64,000 bases of DNA. It comes from Burkholderiales bacterium. Its GTDB lineage: Bacteria > Pseudomonadota > Gammaproteobacteria > Burkholderiales > Burkholderiaceae_C. The DNA lies in contig JAFKGE010000026.1 of NCBI GenBank assembly GCA_017307865.1, positions 20,227 to 84,226 on the forward strand. Direction: 5' to 3'. The position numbers were made by a program, and so were the translations under genes. Below are positions 37,053-45,930 of this stretch, piece after piece; positions within the stretch are counted from its first letter, which is position 1, and each line of letters opens with the position of its first letter. Below the pieces are notes generated by a model that was not told the origin of the DNA, searched no databases, and worked only from the letters and a program-made list of their open reading frames with translations.

Positions 37053-38006
37053 TCATCCTTTCATTGCAGCGAGCGAGCCGCTGTGCATCACATGGCCCGA
37101 CAATGCCCGGCCAATGATGCGCTCGGCCAGCCGAGCCGCCTCAATCAGCACCTCCAGGTCGATGCCGGTCTCAATACCGAGTTGCTGGCACATGAACACC
37201 ATGTCCTCGGTGCAAATATTGCCCGCCGCGCCGCCATGCTTGTGGCCGGCGAACGGGCACCCGCCCAGACCGGCGACCGAACTGTCGAACAGCCGGACAC
37301 CCATCTGCAGGGCCGCATAGACGTTGGCGCCCCCGACGCCGCGCGTGTCGTGCAGGTGCAGCCCGATGCGTGCATCGGGCACGATCTCGCGTACCGCCCC
37401 GATGCGACGCTTGATCTCCTCGGGATGCGCCCAGCCCATGGTATCGGCCAGGTAAATCGCTGGCAGCGGCACGCTCCGGTCGGCGCAGGCATCAAGCAGC
37501 CAGCGTATCTGGTCGGTGACGGACGACAGCGGCACGGCACCCCCGAGATTGCAGCCGAAAGCCGTGATCACGTAGGCCTTTTCCACCGGAATGCCCAGGG
37601 CGATGTAGCGGTCCAGCCAGCCGAGCTGGCGTTCGCGCATCTCGGCCACGCTGCAGTTGTTGTTGCGCTGCGAAAACGGCTCCGTGGTGTAGAACATCAG
37701 CCTGCCGTCCAGGTCCACCTGCTCGCAGGCACGCGCACGCTCGAATCCGTTGTCGTTGAGCCAGAGCGCCGTGTAGCGGGTGCCTGGGCGCTTGACGATG
37801 GCGGCAAACAGCTCGGCGGTATCGGCCATCTGCGGCACCGCGCGCGGGCTGACAAAGGAAGCCACCTGGATTTGCTTCAAGCCCGAGGCCGCCAAAGCAT
37901 CAATCAACGCGGCGCGATCGCCCAGCGGATAGGTCCGCGGCTCCATCTGGAAGCCCTCGCGCGGCCCCTCCTCATGGAACTCGACCGAGGCAGGCAAGTC
38001 ACTCAT
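37053..38006 (-). CDS. Hydroxymethylglutaryl-CoA lyase-like protein
   Basis: A 317-residue TIM-barrel lyase of the HMG-CoA lyase family. It has the N-terminal GPREGFQ (Arg of the active site, with Glu where most lyases have Asp), the metal ligands in GLHLHDTRG near residue 200, and the catalytic Cys in GLGGCPFAGHKHGG near 235. It would split a 3-hydroxy-3-alkylglutaryl-CoA to acetoacetate or a 3-oxo product. It lies between two carboxylases and directly upstream of the liu-like set. ATG 38006 is nine bases from AAGGAG; ATG 38015 is too close to it. Confidence 0.86.
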   Translation of the reverse strand: MSDLPASVEFHEEGPREGFQMEPRTYPLGDRAALIDALAASGLKQIQVASFVSPRAVPQMADTAELFAAIVKRPGTRYTALWLNDNGFERARACEQVDLDGRLMFYTTEPFSQRNNNCSVAEMRERQLGWLDRYIALGIPVEKAYVITAFGCNLGGAVPLSSVTDQIRWLLDACADRSVPLPAIYLADTMGWAHPEEIKRRIGAVREIVPDARIGLHLHDTRGVGGANVYAALQMGVRLFDSSVAGLGGCPFAGHKHGGAAGNICTEDMVFMCQQLGIETGIDLEVLIEAARLAERIIGRALSGHVMHSGSLAAMKG

Positions 38007-38024
38007 CGCTGCCATCTCCTTCGA

Positions 38025-40022
38025 TCAGACCGGACGGACTTCGGCCAGCACCTGGTGGCGCTCGACCATGTCGCCAACCCGGCAGCGCAGGCTGCTCAGG
38101 CTGCCTTCGAACGGCGCCGTGACGTGCAGCTCCATCTTCATCGATTCGAGCACGATCACGGTCTGGCCGATGGCGACCGACTCGCCCACCGCCGCCTTGA
38201 CCGCGACCACCTTGCCCATCATCGGTGCGCCCAATTGCCCGCTGGAGGCGGCGTCACCGGCGGCGCCACCCAGATAGGGTTCCGCCGTGAACACGCTGCT
38301 GCCCAGCGCGCTGGATATCTCGACCTGCTGCGCATCGCCCCGGATGGTCAGCTCCAGCGCCCGCCCGCCGCACTGCAACAGGCGGCGCCCACCCGGGATC
38401 GGCGACAGCGCAGCCTGCGTCACCTCGTCGCCGATGGCCAGGGTGCAGGCGCCATCGGCGGCGCGAGCGGAAAACCGGACCGGCCACTCTGCCGCGCCCG
38501 CCTTCAACACCATGGCGGCCTGGGGCGCGGCCTGAATCGGCCCACTGCTCAGGCGCCAGCCGGTGAAACCGTCCCACAGGGTCCAGCAGCCCAGCGCGGG
38601 TGACTCCGCGCGCCGCTGCGCCAGCCAGTACAGCGCGGCCGCCGCCAGGTGCTCCACCGGTACGGCTGCGGGAGCGACCATGCCCCGCTGCGCATGACGC
38701 TCGTCAATCAGGCGGGTATGGAAACTGGCGTCGCGGGTTTCCGGCCATTCGAGCAGTTCATGCAGAAACTGCAGGTTGGTCACCAGCCCGATGACCGTGC
38801 TCTCGCGCAATCCGGCCACAAGTGCCCGACGGGCCGACTCGCGGTCGGGGCCATGAGCGATGAGCTTGGCGATCATCGAGTCGTAGTGCGGCGAAATCTC
38901 GTCCCCGCTGTCCACCCCCGACTCGATGCGCACGCCCGAGCGCGAAAAATCGACGACATCGAGCCGACCCATGGCCGGCAGGAAACCGGCGTCGGCATCT
39001 TCCGCGCACAGCCGCGCCTCGAAAGCGTGACCCCGGCACACCACATCGGTTTGCGCCAGCGGCAAGCTCCCGGTCTCGGCAATGCGCAGCTGCAACGCCA
39101 CCAGATCAAGCCCGGTGACTTCTTCGGTCACCGGGTGCTCGACCTGCAAGCGTGGGTTGACTTCCAGGAAGTAGTGCGCGTCACCGGCAACCACGAACTC
39201 CACGGTACCCAGTCCACGGTAGTTCACGCCGGCGGCCAGCTTCACCGCATCGGCCAGGATGGCTTCCCGCAGACGTGGGCTGAGGCCGGCCGAGGGCGCT
39301 TCCTCGATCACTTTTTGATGGCGGCGCTGCAAAGTGCACTCGCGCTCGAACAAGTGGATGGCATGGCCCTGACCGTCACCGGCGACCTGCACTTCAAGAT
39401 GGCGCACCTGCGGCAGGTAGCGTTCGACGATCAGTTCGCCATTGCCGAAGGCTTTTTCGGCTTCGCGCATGGCGCTCTCAATGCGTGCCTCCAGCCCCTC
39501 CAGCGTCTCGACCACCGCCATGCCGCGGCCGCCTCCGCCGGCCACCGCCTTGAGCAGCACAGGCAGCGTCATGCCGCGCACCAAACGCGACACCTCGACC
39601 GGGTCGGTCATGCCGCCTTCACTGCCGGGGATGACCGGCACGCCGAGCCGTGCCGCCTCGCGCTTGGCACTGGCCTTGCCGCCCACGCGTTCCATGGTGT
39701 CGGCCCGGGGGCCGATGAAGGTCAGGCCAGCCGCTTCAAGCGCGCGCACGAAGTCTGCATTCTCGGAGACGAAGCCGTAGCCCGGATGCACGGCGTCGGC
39801 GCCGACGCGCCTGGCCGCCGCGATGATGGCGTCGATGTTGAGGTAACTCTCGCTGGGCGCGGCCCCCCCGATCTCGACCGATTCCCCGATCTCGCGCACA
39901 TGGCGGGTAAACCGGTCAGCACTGGAATGCACCGTGGCCACGGACAGGCCGAGCTTGCGGCAAGTACGGGCAATGCGGCAGGCGATCTCGCCTCTGTTCG
40001 CAATGAGGATTTTCTTAAGCAT
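38025..40022 (-). CDS. Acyl-CoA carboxylase alpha subunit (biotin carboxylase + carrier), carboxylase 2
   Basis: A 665-residue alpha subunit. It has ILIANRGEIACRIARTCRKL at the start, AVAGGGGRGMAVV near 165, EVNPRLQVEHPVTE near 290 (with Val and Pro where the other two alpha chains have Met and Thr) and a biotinyl domain with ESMKMEL, Lys at about residue 629. The EVNPR and ESMKM variants resemble propionyl/acetyl-CoA carboxylase chains more than methylcrotonyl-type ones, although this is a soft distinction. TGGAGG precedes the ATG. Its beta subunit is the gene at 40098. Confidence 0.91.
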   Translation of the reverse strand: MLKKILIANRGEIACRIARTCRKLGLSVATVHSSADRFTRHVREIGESVEIGGAAPSESYLNIDAIIAAARRVGADAVHPGYGFVSENADFVRALEAAGLTFIGPRADTMERVGGKASAKREAARLGVPVIPGSEGGMTDPVEVSRLVRGMTLPVLLKAVAGGGGRGMAVVETLEGLEARIESAMREAEKAFGNGELIVERYLPQVRHLEVQVAGDGQGHAIHLFERECTLQRRHQKVIEEAPSAGLSPRLREAILADAVKLAAGVNYRGLGTVEFVVAGDAHYFLEVNPRLQVEHPVTEEVTGLDLVALQLRIAETGSLPLAQTDVVCRGHAFEARLCAEDADAGFLPAMGRLDVVDFSRSGVRIESGVDSGDEISPHYDSMIAKLIAHGPDRESARRALVAGLRESTVIGLVTNLQFLHELLEWPETRDASFHTRLIDERHAQRGMVAPAAVPVEHLAAAALYWLAQRRAESPALGCWTLWDGFTGWRLSSGPIQAAPQAAMVLKAGAAEWPVRFSARAADGACTLAIGDEVTQAALSPIPGGRRLLQCGGRALELTIRGDAQQVEISSALGSSVFTAEPYLGGAAGDAASSGQLGAPMMGKVVAVKAAVGESVAIGQTVIVLESMKMELHVTAPFEGSLSSLRCRVGDMVERHQVLAEVRPV

Positions 40023-40097
40023 GCCCAACGCCTCCAGAGCGGTGAAGGAAGTTGGCCATCAAGACGGTGTGGATGCGTTGCATGGTTTGCGTCCTGG

Positions 40098-41705
40098 TTA
40101 GAAGCGAAAAACGCCGAACGGCGTCGGTTTGGCGGCGGTGCGAGAAGCGAGGTCGAGCAACAGCCCCATGGCATCGCGCGTTTCCACCGGATCAAGAATG
40201 CCATCGACCCACAGGTTGGAAGAGAAGTTGGTGGCGGGCTGGAAGTCTTCGTAAATCTTGCGCACCGGCACCTTGAAAGCTTCTTCTTCCTCGGGCGTCC
40301 ATTCGCGGCCCTCGGTCTTGTTGATCTGCTTGCGCACCAGCGCCATCACGGTGGCGGCCTGATCCGGGCCCATGATGGCCGCGCGGCCGGTCGGCCAGGC
40401 GAACATTGCGGTCGGATTGAACGGCCGGCCACACATGGCCAGGTAACCAGCGCCGTAAGAGGCACCCATGATGATGGTGTACTTGGGCACGTTGGCCGAG
40501 GCCATGGCCGTGATCATCTTGGCACCCGCCTTGGCGATGCCGGCCTGTTCGGCGGCGCGTCCGACCATGAAACCGGTCACATCCGCCATGAACAGCAGCG
40601 GGATGTCGCGCTGGCAGCACAAATCAATAAAGTGCGCCGCCTTCATCGCACTCTCTGGAAACAGCACGCCCTGGTTCGCAAGGATGCCCACCTCGTGGCC
40701 GTGAATACGGGCAAAACCGGTCAACAGGGTGTCGCCGTACATCGGCTTGAATTCCTGGAACCGGCTGTCATCGACGAAGCGCGCAAGGATTTCGCGCGTG
40801 TCGGTGGGGAATTTGGGGTCGCGGCTGATGATGCCGTAGATTTCGCGCGGGTCGTAGCGCGGCGGCAGCGAGGGCTGGCGCGTCCAGCGTGGCTTGGGCA
40901 CCTCGCCGAGGTCGCGCACGATCTCGCGCGTGATCGCGAGCGCGTGGCGATCGTCCTCGGCAATGTGGTCGGTCACGCCGCTCACGCTGCAGTGCATCTT
41001 GGCGCCGCCGAGCGATTCGGCGTCCACGGTCTCGCCCGTGGCGGCAAACGTGAGTTCGGGGCCGCCGAGGTACATGTAGCCCTGCTCCTTGACGATCACG
41101 ACCTCGTCGCACAACGCCGGGATGTAGGCCCCGCCCGCCGTGCAAGGGCCGAGCACCACGGCGATCTGCTGTATGCCCTCGGCCGACATGCGCACTTGGT
41201 TGTTGAAGATGCTGCCGAACTGCCCAGCGTCGGGGAAGATGTTGGCCATGTCGGGCAAAAAGGCGCCGCCGCTGTCCACCAGCGTGATGCACGGCAGCCG
41301 GTGCTGCCAGGCGATCTGCTGCGCGCGCACGTGCTTCTTGCAGGTCATGCCGTAGTAGGTGCCGCCTTTGACGGTGGCGTCGTTGGCGATGATCATGCAC
41401 GGGCGCCCCTGCACCAAGCCGATGCCGGTGATGATGCTCGCACCCGGCGGCACGCCCTCGTACAGGTCTTCTCCCGCGAGCATGCCGATTTCGAGAAACG
41501 GCGAGCCCGGATCGAGCAGTACTTCGACCCGATGGCGCGGCAAAATCTTGTTGCGAGCCAAGTGTTTTTCCCGCGCCTTCAAAGGGCCGCCGGCCAGGGC
41601 CTGTTGGCGACGGGCCTGCAGATTCGCAATCACGGCCTCGTAGGCTTCGCGATTGAGTCGAAATTCGTCGTCTGAAGTCGACACACGTGAGGAGAGGATG
41701 GTCAT
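40098..41705 (-). CDS. Acyl-CoA carboxylase carboxyltransferase (beta) subunit, carboxylase 2
   Basis: A 535-residue beta subunit with ANDATVKGGTYYGMTCKKH near residue 110, GPCTAGGAYIPALCDEVVI near 190, LGGAKMHCSVSGVTDHIAE near 240, and GASYGAGYLAMCGRPFNP near 415. The YYGMTCKKH pocket is typical of a methylcrotonyl-like subgroup and differs from both other beta chains here. It begins at ATG 41705 with no obvious Shine-Dalgarno. A 29-codon upstream extension is rejected. The gap to the alpha gene (40023-40097) shows nothing further. Confidence 0.9.
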   Translation of the reverse strand: MTILSSRVSTSDDEFRLNREAYEAVIANLQARRQQALAGGPLKAREKHLARNKILPRHRVEVLLDPGSPFLEIGMLAGEDLYEGVPPGASIITGIGLVQGRPCMIIANDATVKGGTYYGMTCKKHVRAQQIAWQHRLPCITLVDSGGAFLPDMANIFPDAGQFGSIFNNQVRMSAEGIQQIAVVLGPCTAGGAYIPALCDEVVIVKEQGYMYLGGPELTFAATGETVDAESLGGAKMHCSVSGVTDHIAEDDRHALAITREIVRDLGEVPKPRWTRQPSLPPRYDPREIYGIISRDPKFPTDTREILARFVDDSRFQEFKPMYGDTLLTGFARIHGHEVGILANQGVLFPESAMKAAHFIDLCCQRDIPLLFMADVTGFMVGRAAEQAGIAKAGAKMITAMASANVPKYTIIMGASYGAGYLAMCGRPFNPTAMFAWPTGRAAIMGPDQAATVMALVRKQINKTEGREWTPEEEEAFKVPVRKIYEDFQPATNFSSNLWVDGILDPVETRDAMGLLLDLASRTAAKPTPFGVFRF

Positions 41706-41739
41706 TTGCGTTCTCGCACCAATTAGCAATGGAAAGTCA

Positions 41740-42537
41740 TCAGGACTTGAACACCGGCGTACGGCGCGCTTCGAACGCCGCCAGACCTTCACTCACATCG
41801 TCATCGAGCAAGGCGGCGCTGGCCAGGTCCTCCTCAAGCTGGAGACCGACCTCCGATGAACTCTCCATGCCCTGACGGGCGAGGCGCTTCATGGTGGCGA
41901 TACCGATTCGGCTGCGCATTGCGAGTTTGGTGCAGTAGGCGAGCGCCGCTTCACCCAGTTGGTCGGGTTCGACCACATAGTTGACCAAGCCCCATTGCTC
42001 GGCCGTGACGGCATCGATCCAGCGCGCCGAAAAAAACAGGTCCAGGCCGCGCCGCAGGCCGACAATGCGCGGAATGCGCTGGCTGCCGCCCCAGCCGGGT
42101 ATCAGGCCGAACTGAGCATGCTGGTCGCCAAAGCGCGCGTCCTTGGCAGCAAAAATGATGTCGCAAGCCAGCATCAGTTCGCTCCCGCCCGCTAGGGTCA
42201 GGCCCTGACAGGCCGCCACCACCGGCAGATCGCTGCGCTCCAGGCGCTTGAGAACCCCGTGGCCATAGGAGATGAAATGCTTCAGCTTGGCGGGATCACC
42301 GCGCAAGGACTTCACCTCGTCCAGGTCGGCGCCGGTGCAGAAATGCTTTCCCTGCGCGCGGATCAGGATGGCACGCACGCCGGATCCAGGCTGCTCGAAT
42401 CCATCAAGCGCAGCCTCGATGCCCGCATGCGCGGACATCGACAGGCAATTGAATTTCTCAGGACGGGCCAACTCGATGATCCCGACCGCGCCGCTTCGGC
42501 TGACCACTACGGGAGATGCCTGATTATTAGCTTGCAC
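41740..42537 (-). CDS. Crotonase-family protein with altered catalytic residues
   Basis: A 265-residue crotonase-fold protein with KHFCTGADLDEV near residue 65 and GLTLAGGSELMLACD near 105. The segment holding the first catalytic Glu of hydratases reads GDQHAQFGLIPGWGGSQRI, with His in place of Glu, and the second Glu is Asp (RGLDLFF). It is therefore likely an isomerase, hydrolase or dehydratase rather than a standard hydratase. The start is GTG 42537, overlapping the ACAD stop by one base (TAGTG) with AAGGAG upstream, so it is coupled to the ACAD. Confidence 0.82.
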   Translation of the reverse strand: MQANNQASPVVVSRSGAVGIIELARPEKFNCLSMSAHAGIEAALDGFEQPGSGVRAILIRAQGKHFCTGADLDEVKSLRGDPAKLKHFISYGHGVLKRLERSDLPVVAACQGLTLAGGSELMLACDIIFAAKDARFGDQHAQFGLIPGWGGSQRIPRIVGLRRGLDLFFSARWIDAVTAEQWGLVNYVVEPDQLGEAALAYCTKLAMRSRIGIATMKRLARQGMESSSEVGLQLEEDLASAALLDDDVSEGLAAFEARRTPVFKS

Positions 42538-43700
42538 TATTTGTTCTCCTTGGCGTATTGCACGGCAGCGCGGCCCACCCGCTCACGGGCGACGATCAGC
42601 TTCATGATTTGCGCCGTACCGTCGCCGATTTCCAGACCCATCACATCACGCATGCGCTGCTGGTGCGGCAGATCCATCGACCAGCCATAGTGACCAAAGG
42701 TCAGCAGACACTGATGGATGGCATCAAACGAGGTCTTGGGGGCCATCCACTTGACCATGGCGGCCTCTGCAGTGTGCGGTTGACCCGCGTCGCGCAAGGC
42801 CAGCCCGTGGTAACAGAGCTGACGGCAAGCGGAAATCAGTGTCTCGAATTCGACAATCGGAAAGCTCACGCCCTGGTACTGCGCCAGCGGTGCGCCGAAA
42901 GTCTGACGCTCCTTGACGTACTCCCAGGTTTCATCGATCGACGCCTGCGCTGCGGCAATGCATTGCAGGGCGATCAGGATGCGGCTGAAGTCGAAACCCT
43001 GCATCACCTGCGTGAAGCCCTTGCCTTCCGCCCCCAGCCGGTTCTCGACCGGCACCCGCACGTCATCGAAGAACACCGAGCCGCGGCCGATGATTTTGCT
43101 GCCGACGTCGTTGAAGCGGGTGCGCTGCACGCCTTTCTGGTTCAAATCCACCAGCAAGGCCGTGATACCGCGTGCCCCATCTTCTGGCTTGCCGGTGCGC
43201 GCAAACAGCACCATGGCATCGGCCTGGTCGGCAAAGGTGATGGAGGTCTTCTCACCCGAGAGGATGTACTCGTCGCCAACGCGGCGCGCCTTGAGCTGCA
43301 GGTTGGCTGCATCCGAGCCGCCCCGCGGCTCGGTCAGACCCAGGGCGACGATGGCCTCGCCCGCCACGATCCGGCTGTTCCAGGTGCGCGCCAGCTCGGG
43401 GGCCGCATTGGCATGGATGATGGCCCCCATCAGCGAGCTCAGCAACTGCATATAGCTCACGTTGAAGTCGCCATAGGCGATTTCCTCGGTAATGAGGCCT
43501 GCCGTTACGCCACTCAAGCCCAGACCACCGTACTCTTCGGACAAGTCGACACCGATCAGGCCGAGAGACCCCATTTCCCTGAACAGCGCCCGGTCAATAC
43601 CCGGCTGCGACTCGCGCTTTTGGTAATCGGGCCTGAGCTTCTCGCGTGCAAAGCGGCGCGCCACGTCACGCAGCGCAGTTTGATCGTCATCAAAAATCAT
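42537..43700 (-). CDS. Acyl-CoA dehydrogenase, cyclohexanecarboxyl-CoA dehydrogenase (AliB)-like
   Basis: A 387-residue ACAD and the first gene of the long minus-strand run. It has EEYGGLGLSGVTAGLITEEI near residue 60, GLTEPRGGSDAAN near 125 and KTSITFADQADAM near 160. The C terminus reads GLEIGDGTAQIMKLIVARE, so the catalytic-base Glu is Gln. This combination resembles AliB-type cyclohexane-1-carbonyl-CoA dehydrogenases as I remember them, which are known to depart from the usual Glu. AGGAG precedes the ATG. It is coupled to the atypical crotonase. It may act on an alicyclic or branched acyl-CoA. Confidence 0.87.
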   Translation of the reverse strand: MIFDDDQTALRDVARRFAREKLRPDYQKRESQPGIDRALFREMGSLGLIGVDLSEEYGGLGLSGVTAGLITEEIAYGDFNVSYMQLLSSLMGAIIHANAAPELARTWNSRIVAGEAIVALGLTEPRGGSDAANLQLKARRVGDEYILSGEKTSITFADQADAMVLFARTGKPEDGARGITALLVDLNQKGVQRTRFNDVGSKIIGRGSVFFDDVRVPVENRLGAEGKGFTQVMQGFDFSRILIALQCIAAAQASIDETWEYVKERQTFGAPLAQYQGVSFPIVEFETLISACRQLCYHGLALRDAGQPHTAEAAMVKWMAPKTSFDAIHQCLLTFGHYGWSMDLPHQQRMRDVMGLEIGDGTAQIMKLIVARERVGRAAVQYAKENK

Positions 43701-43786
43701 GGCTATATCTCCTGGTTGACTGCTTCTGAAACGACTGCCTCCTGCGCCCTACAGCAGCCAGAAACAAAAATTGAAGAGAACCCCGA

Positions 43787-43816
43787 TTGCAAAACGCGGC
43801 GGTTCCTTGTTACTAT
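43787..43816 (+). promoter_or_regulatory. Candidate sigma-70 promoter for the 43861 operon
   Basis: TTGCAA at 43787-43792 and TACTAT at 43811-43816 are separated by 18 bases and lie just upstream of the palindrome at 43822. The match is modest (TACTAT is 4 of 6). It would fire into the flavoprotein gene at 43861. Confidence 0.35.
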
Positions 43817-43821
43817 AGCAT

Positions 43822-43835
43822 CGAACAGGTGTTAG
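43822..43835. promoter_or_regulatory. Candidate operator CGAAC-N4-GTTAG in the divergent control region
   Basis: CGAACAGGTGTTAG differs by one base in the left arm from the perfect CTAAC-N4-GTTAG sites. It lies in the 160-base region between the minus-strand run (ACAD start 43700) and the plus-strand run (43861), so one repressor bound here could control about 35 kb in both directions. It overlaps the expected transcription start of the plus-strand genes. Confidence 0.5.
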
Positions 43836-43860
43836 TTAGATGCACAAGGAGATCTTTTAA

Positions 43861-45912
43861 ATGACCAATAGTCCCCCAGTTCCTTTTTCAAGACTGCTGT
43901 CTCCGCTGAAGGTCGGTGCGCATGTTCTTCGGAACCGGGCGCTGATGGGTTCCATGCACACGCGACTGGAGTCGCTGGACCGGCCGATAGAGCGTCTGTC
44001 CCTGTTCTATGCGGAGCGGGCGCGCGGTGGCGTTGGCCTGATCGTCACCGGCGGCTATGCGCCCTGCCAGGATGGCCTGCTGGATGAAACCGGTCCCCTG
44101 CTCGTCACGCCGGAGCAGGCCGATGCGCTCAAACCCATTCCTCAGGCGGTGCATGCCGAGGGCGGCAAGATCATTCTGCAAATCCTGCATACCGGCCGCT
44201 ACGCCAAGGTCGCACGGCCGGTCGGTGCCTCCGACATTCCGTCCCCGATCAATCCGCGCGGGCCCCGCGCCTTGAGCACGGCCGAAGTCTGGCAAACGAT
44301 CGCCGACTTCGTGCGCTGCGCCGAACTCGCCCAGCGCGCCGGTTTTGACGGCGTCGAGATCATGGGCTCGGAAGGCTACCTGCTCAACCAGTTCACCGTC
44401 ACGCGTACCAACAATCGCAGCGACGAATTCGGCGGCAGCATGGAAAACCGCCACCGCCTGCCGGTGGAAATCGTGCGTCGCGTGCGCGAGCAGGTAGGTC
44501 CGCAGTGTTTGCTGATGTACCGTGTGTCGGCACTGGATCTGGTCGAAGGCGGCGCCCCGGCGGACGAAATCGCCAAACTCGCCCAGGCAGTGGAGGCCGC
44601 CGGCGCCGACATCCTCAACACTGGCATCGGCTGGCACGAAGCACGCATACCCACCATTGCCTACGTGGTGCCACGTGCTGCCTGGCGCTTCGCGGCGGCC
44701 CGGATCAAAAAGGCCGTCTCGATACCGGTCATCACCTCCAACCGCATCAACACACCTGCGCTGGCTGAAGAGATTCTTGCCAGCGGCGACGCCGACATGG
44801 TCTCGATGGCGCGCCCCTTCCTGGCTGACGCCGCCTTCGTTGCCAAGGCGGCGCAGGGTCGCGCCGAAGAGATCAACACCTGTATCGCCTGCAACCAAGC
44901 CTGCCTAGACTACATCTTCTCCGACCGGCCCGCCACCTGCCTGGTCAATCCCCGCGCTGGCCGTGAACTCGAATTCACGCGGATGCCGCCACGGGCAGCG
45001 CAGCGCAAAGTGGCGGTGGTCGGCGCCGGCGCGGCCGGGCTGTCCTGCGCGCTAAGCGCTGCCGAACGTGGCCACGCGGTCACCCTGTTTGAGGCCGCGC
45101 CAGAAATCGGTGGCCAGTTGAACCTGGCCCGGGCCGTGCCGGGAAAGCAGGAGTTCAATGAACTGTTGCGCTACTTTCAGCAGGGTGTAGCGCGGCATGG
45201 CATCACGCTCAAGCTTGGCAGCCGGGCTGAGGCCCAGACGCTCGCCAAGGGCCAATACGACCGCATCGTGATCGCCACTGGTGTGCGCCCGCGCCTGCCG
45301 CAAATCCCGGGCATCGACCATCCGAAAGTCGTGAGCTATGCAGACCTGCTGTCGGGTCGGGCGCAGGCAGGTCGCCGGGTCGCGGTGGTCGGCGCCGGGG
45401 GAATCGGTTTCGACGTGGCTGCGTTTTTGCTGCACGAAGAACAGGCCGGGGACGCCAGTACGCCGCAGGCAGTCGACCGGTTTTACGCTGAATGGGGTGT
45501 CGACACCTCACCCTCAGCCGCAGGTGGCCTGAAACCGATGCGGCCCGTGACATCGCCACGCGAGGTCACCCTGTTGCAGCGCAAACCGGAAAAACCCGGA
45601 CGCAACCTGGGCATGACCACTGGCTGGGCACTCAAGGCCGAACTGGCTCGACGCAACCTGCGCATGCTGTCGGGCTGTAGCTATGAGCGTATCGACGACG
45701 CCGGACTGCATCTGAGCATCGGGGGGCAGCCACAAACGCTCAATGTGGACACCATCGTGATTTGCGCCGGCCAGGACAGCGAGAACGCGCTGGCCACCGA
45801 ATTGCGCGCGCTCGGCCTTGCGCCCGAGATCATCGGCGGTGCGGCGGTTGCCGCCGAACTGGACGCCTTGCGCGCCATTGACCAGGGCACACGCCTCGGG
45901 CTGGCCATCTGA
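43861..45912 (+). CDS. FadH-type NADH:flavin oxidoreductase / 2,4-dienoyl-CoA reductase
   Basis: A 683-residue iron-sulfur flavoprotein. Residues about 1-340 form the Old Yellow Enzyme-type barrel, with LQILHTGRYA near 100 and GYLLNQFTVTRTNNR near 170. A [4Fe-4S] cluster motif C-x2-C-x3-C-x11-C follows (CIACNQAC near residue 342). The C-terminal half has two nucleotide-binding folds, GAGAAGLSCA and GAGGIGFDVA. This is the architecture of FadH 2,4-dienoyl-CoA reductase and related enzymes, so it likely reduces a conjugated double bond. AAGGAGAT precedes the ATG. It is the first gene of the plus-strand operon. Confidence 0.88.
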   Translation: MTNSPPVPFSRLLSPLKVGAHVLRNRALMGSMHTRLESLDRPIERLSLFYAERARGGVGLIVTGGYAPCQDGLLDETGPLLVTPEQADALKPIPQAVHAEGGKIILQILHTGRYAKVARPVGASDIPSPINPRGPRALSTAEVWQTIADFVRCAELAQRAGFDGVEIMGSEGYLLNQFTVTRTNNRSDEFGGSMENRHRLPVEIVRRVREQVGPQCLLMYRVSALDLVEGGAPADEIAKLAQAVEAAGADILNTGIGWHEARIPTIAYVVPRAAWRFAAARIKKAVSIPVITSNRINTPALAEEILASGDADMVSMARPFLADAAFVAKAAQGRAEEINTCIACNQACLDYIFSDRPATCLVNPRAGRELEFTRMPPRAAQRKVAVVGAGAAGLSCALSAAERGHAVTLFEAAPEIGGQLNLARAVPGKQEFNELLRYFQQGVARHGITLKLGSRAEAQTLAKGQYDRIVIATGVRPRLPQIPGIDHPKVVSYADLLSGRAQAGRRVAVVGAGGIGFDVAAFLLHEEQAGDASTPQAVDRFYAEWGVDTSPSAAGGLKPMRPVTSPREVTLLQRKPEKPGRNLGMTTGWALKAELARRNLRMLSGCSYERIDDAGLHLSIGGQPQTLNVDTIVICAGQDSENALATELRALGLAPEIIGGAAVAAELDALRAIDQGTRLGLAI

Positions 45913-45930
45913 ACTCACCCAAAGCGCCCC

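Noticed and set aside
37047..38015. The first ATG codons (37056 and 38015) as starts for the carboxyltransferase and lyase genes
   Set aside because: In both, the purine-rich ribosome binding sequence abuts the ATG with no spacer; the second in-frame ATG has a nine-base spacing. Both remain listed as alternatives.
38649..41675. A 1008-codon plus-strand reading frame opposite carboxylase 2
   Set aside because: Low-complexity His/Arg/Ala-rich translation antisense to two well-conserved carboxylase subunits; no plausible start context.
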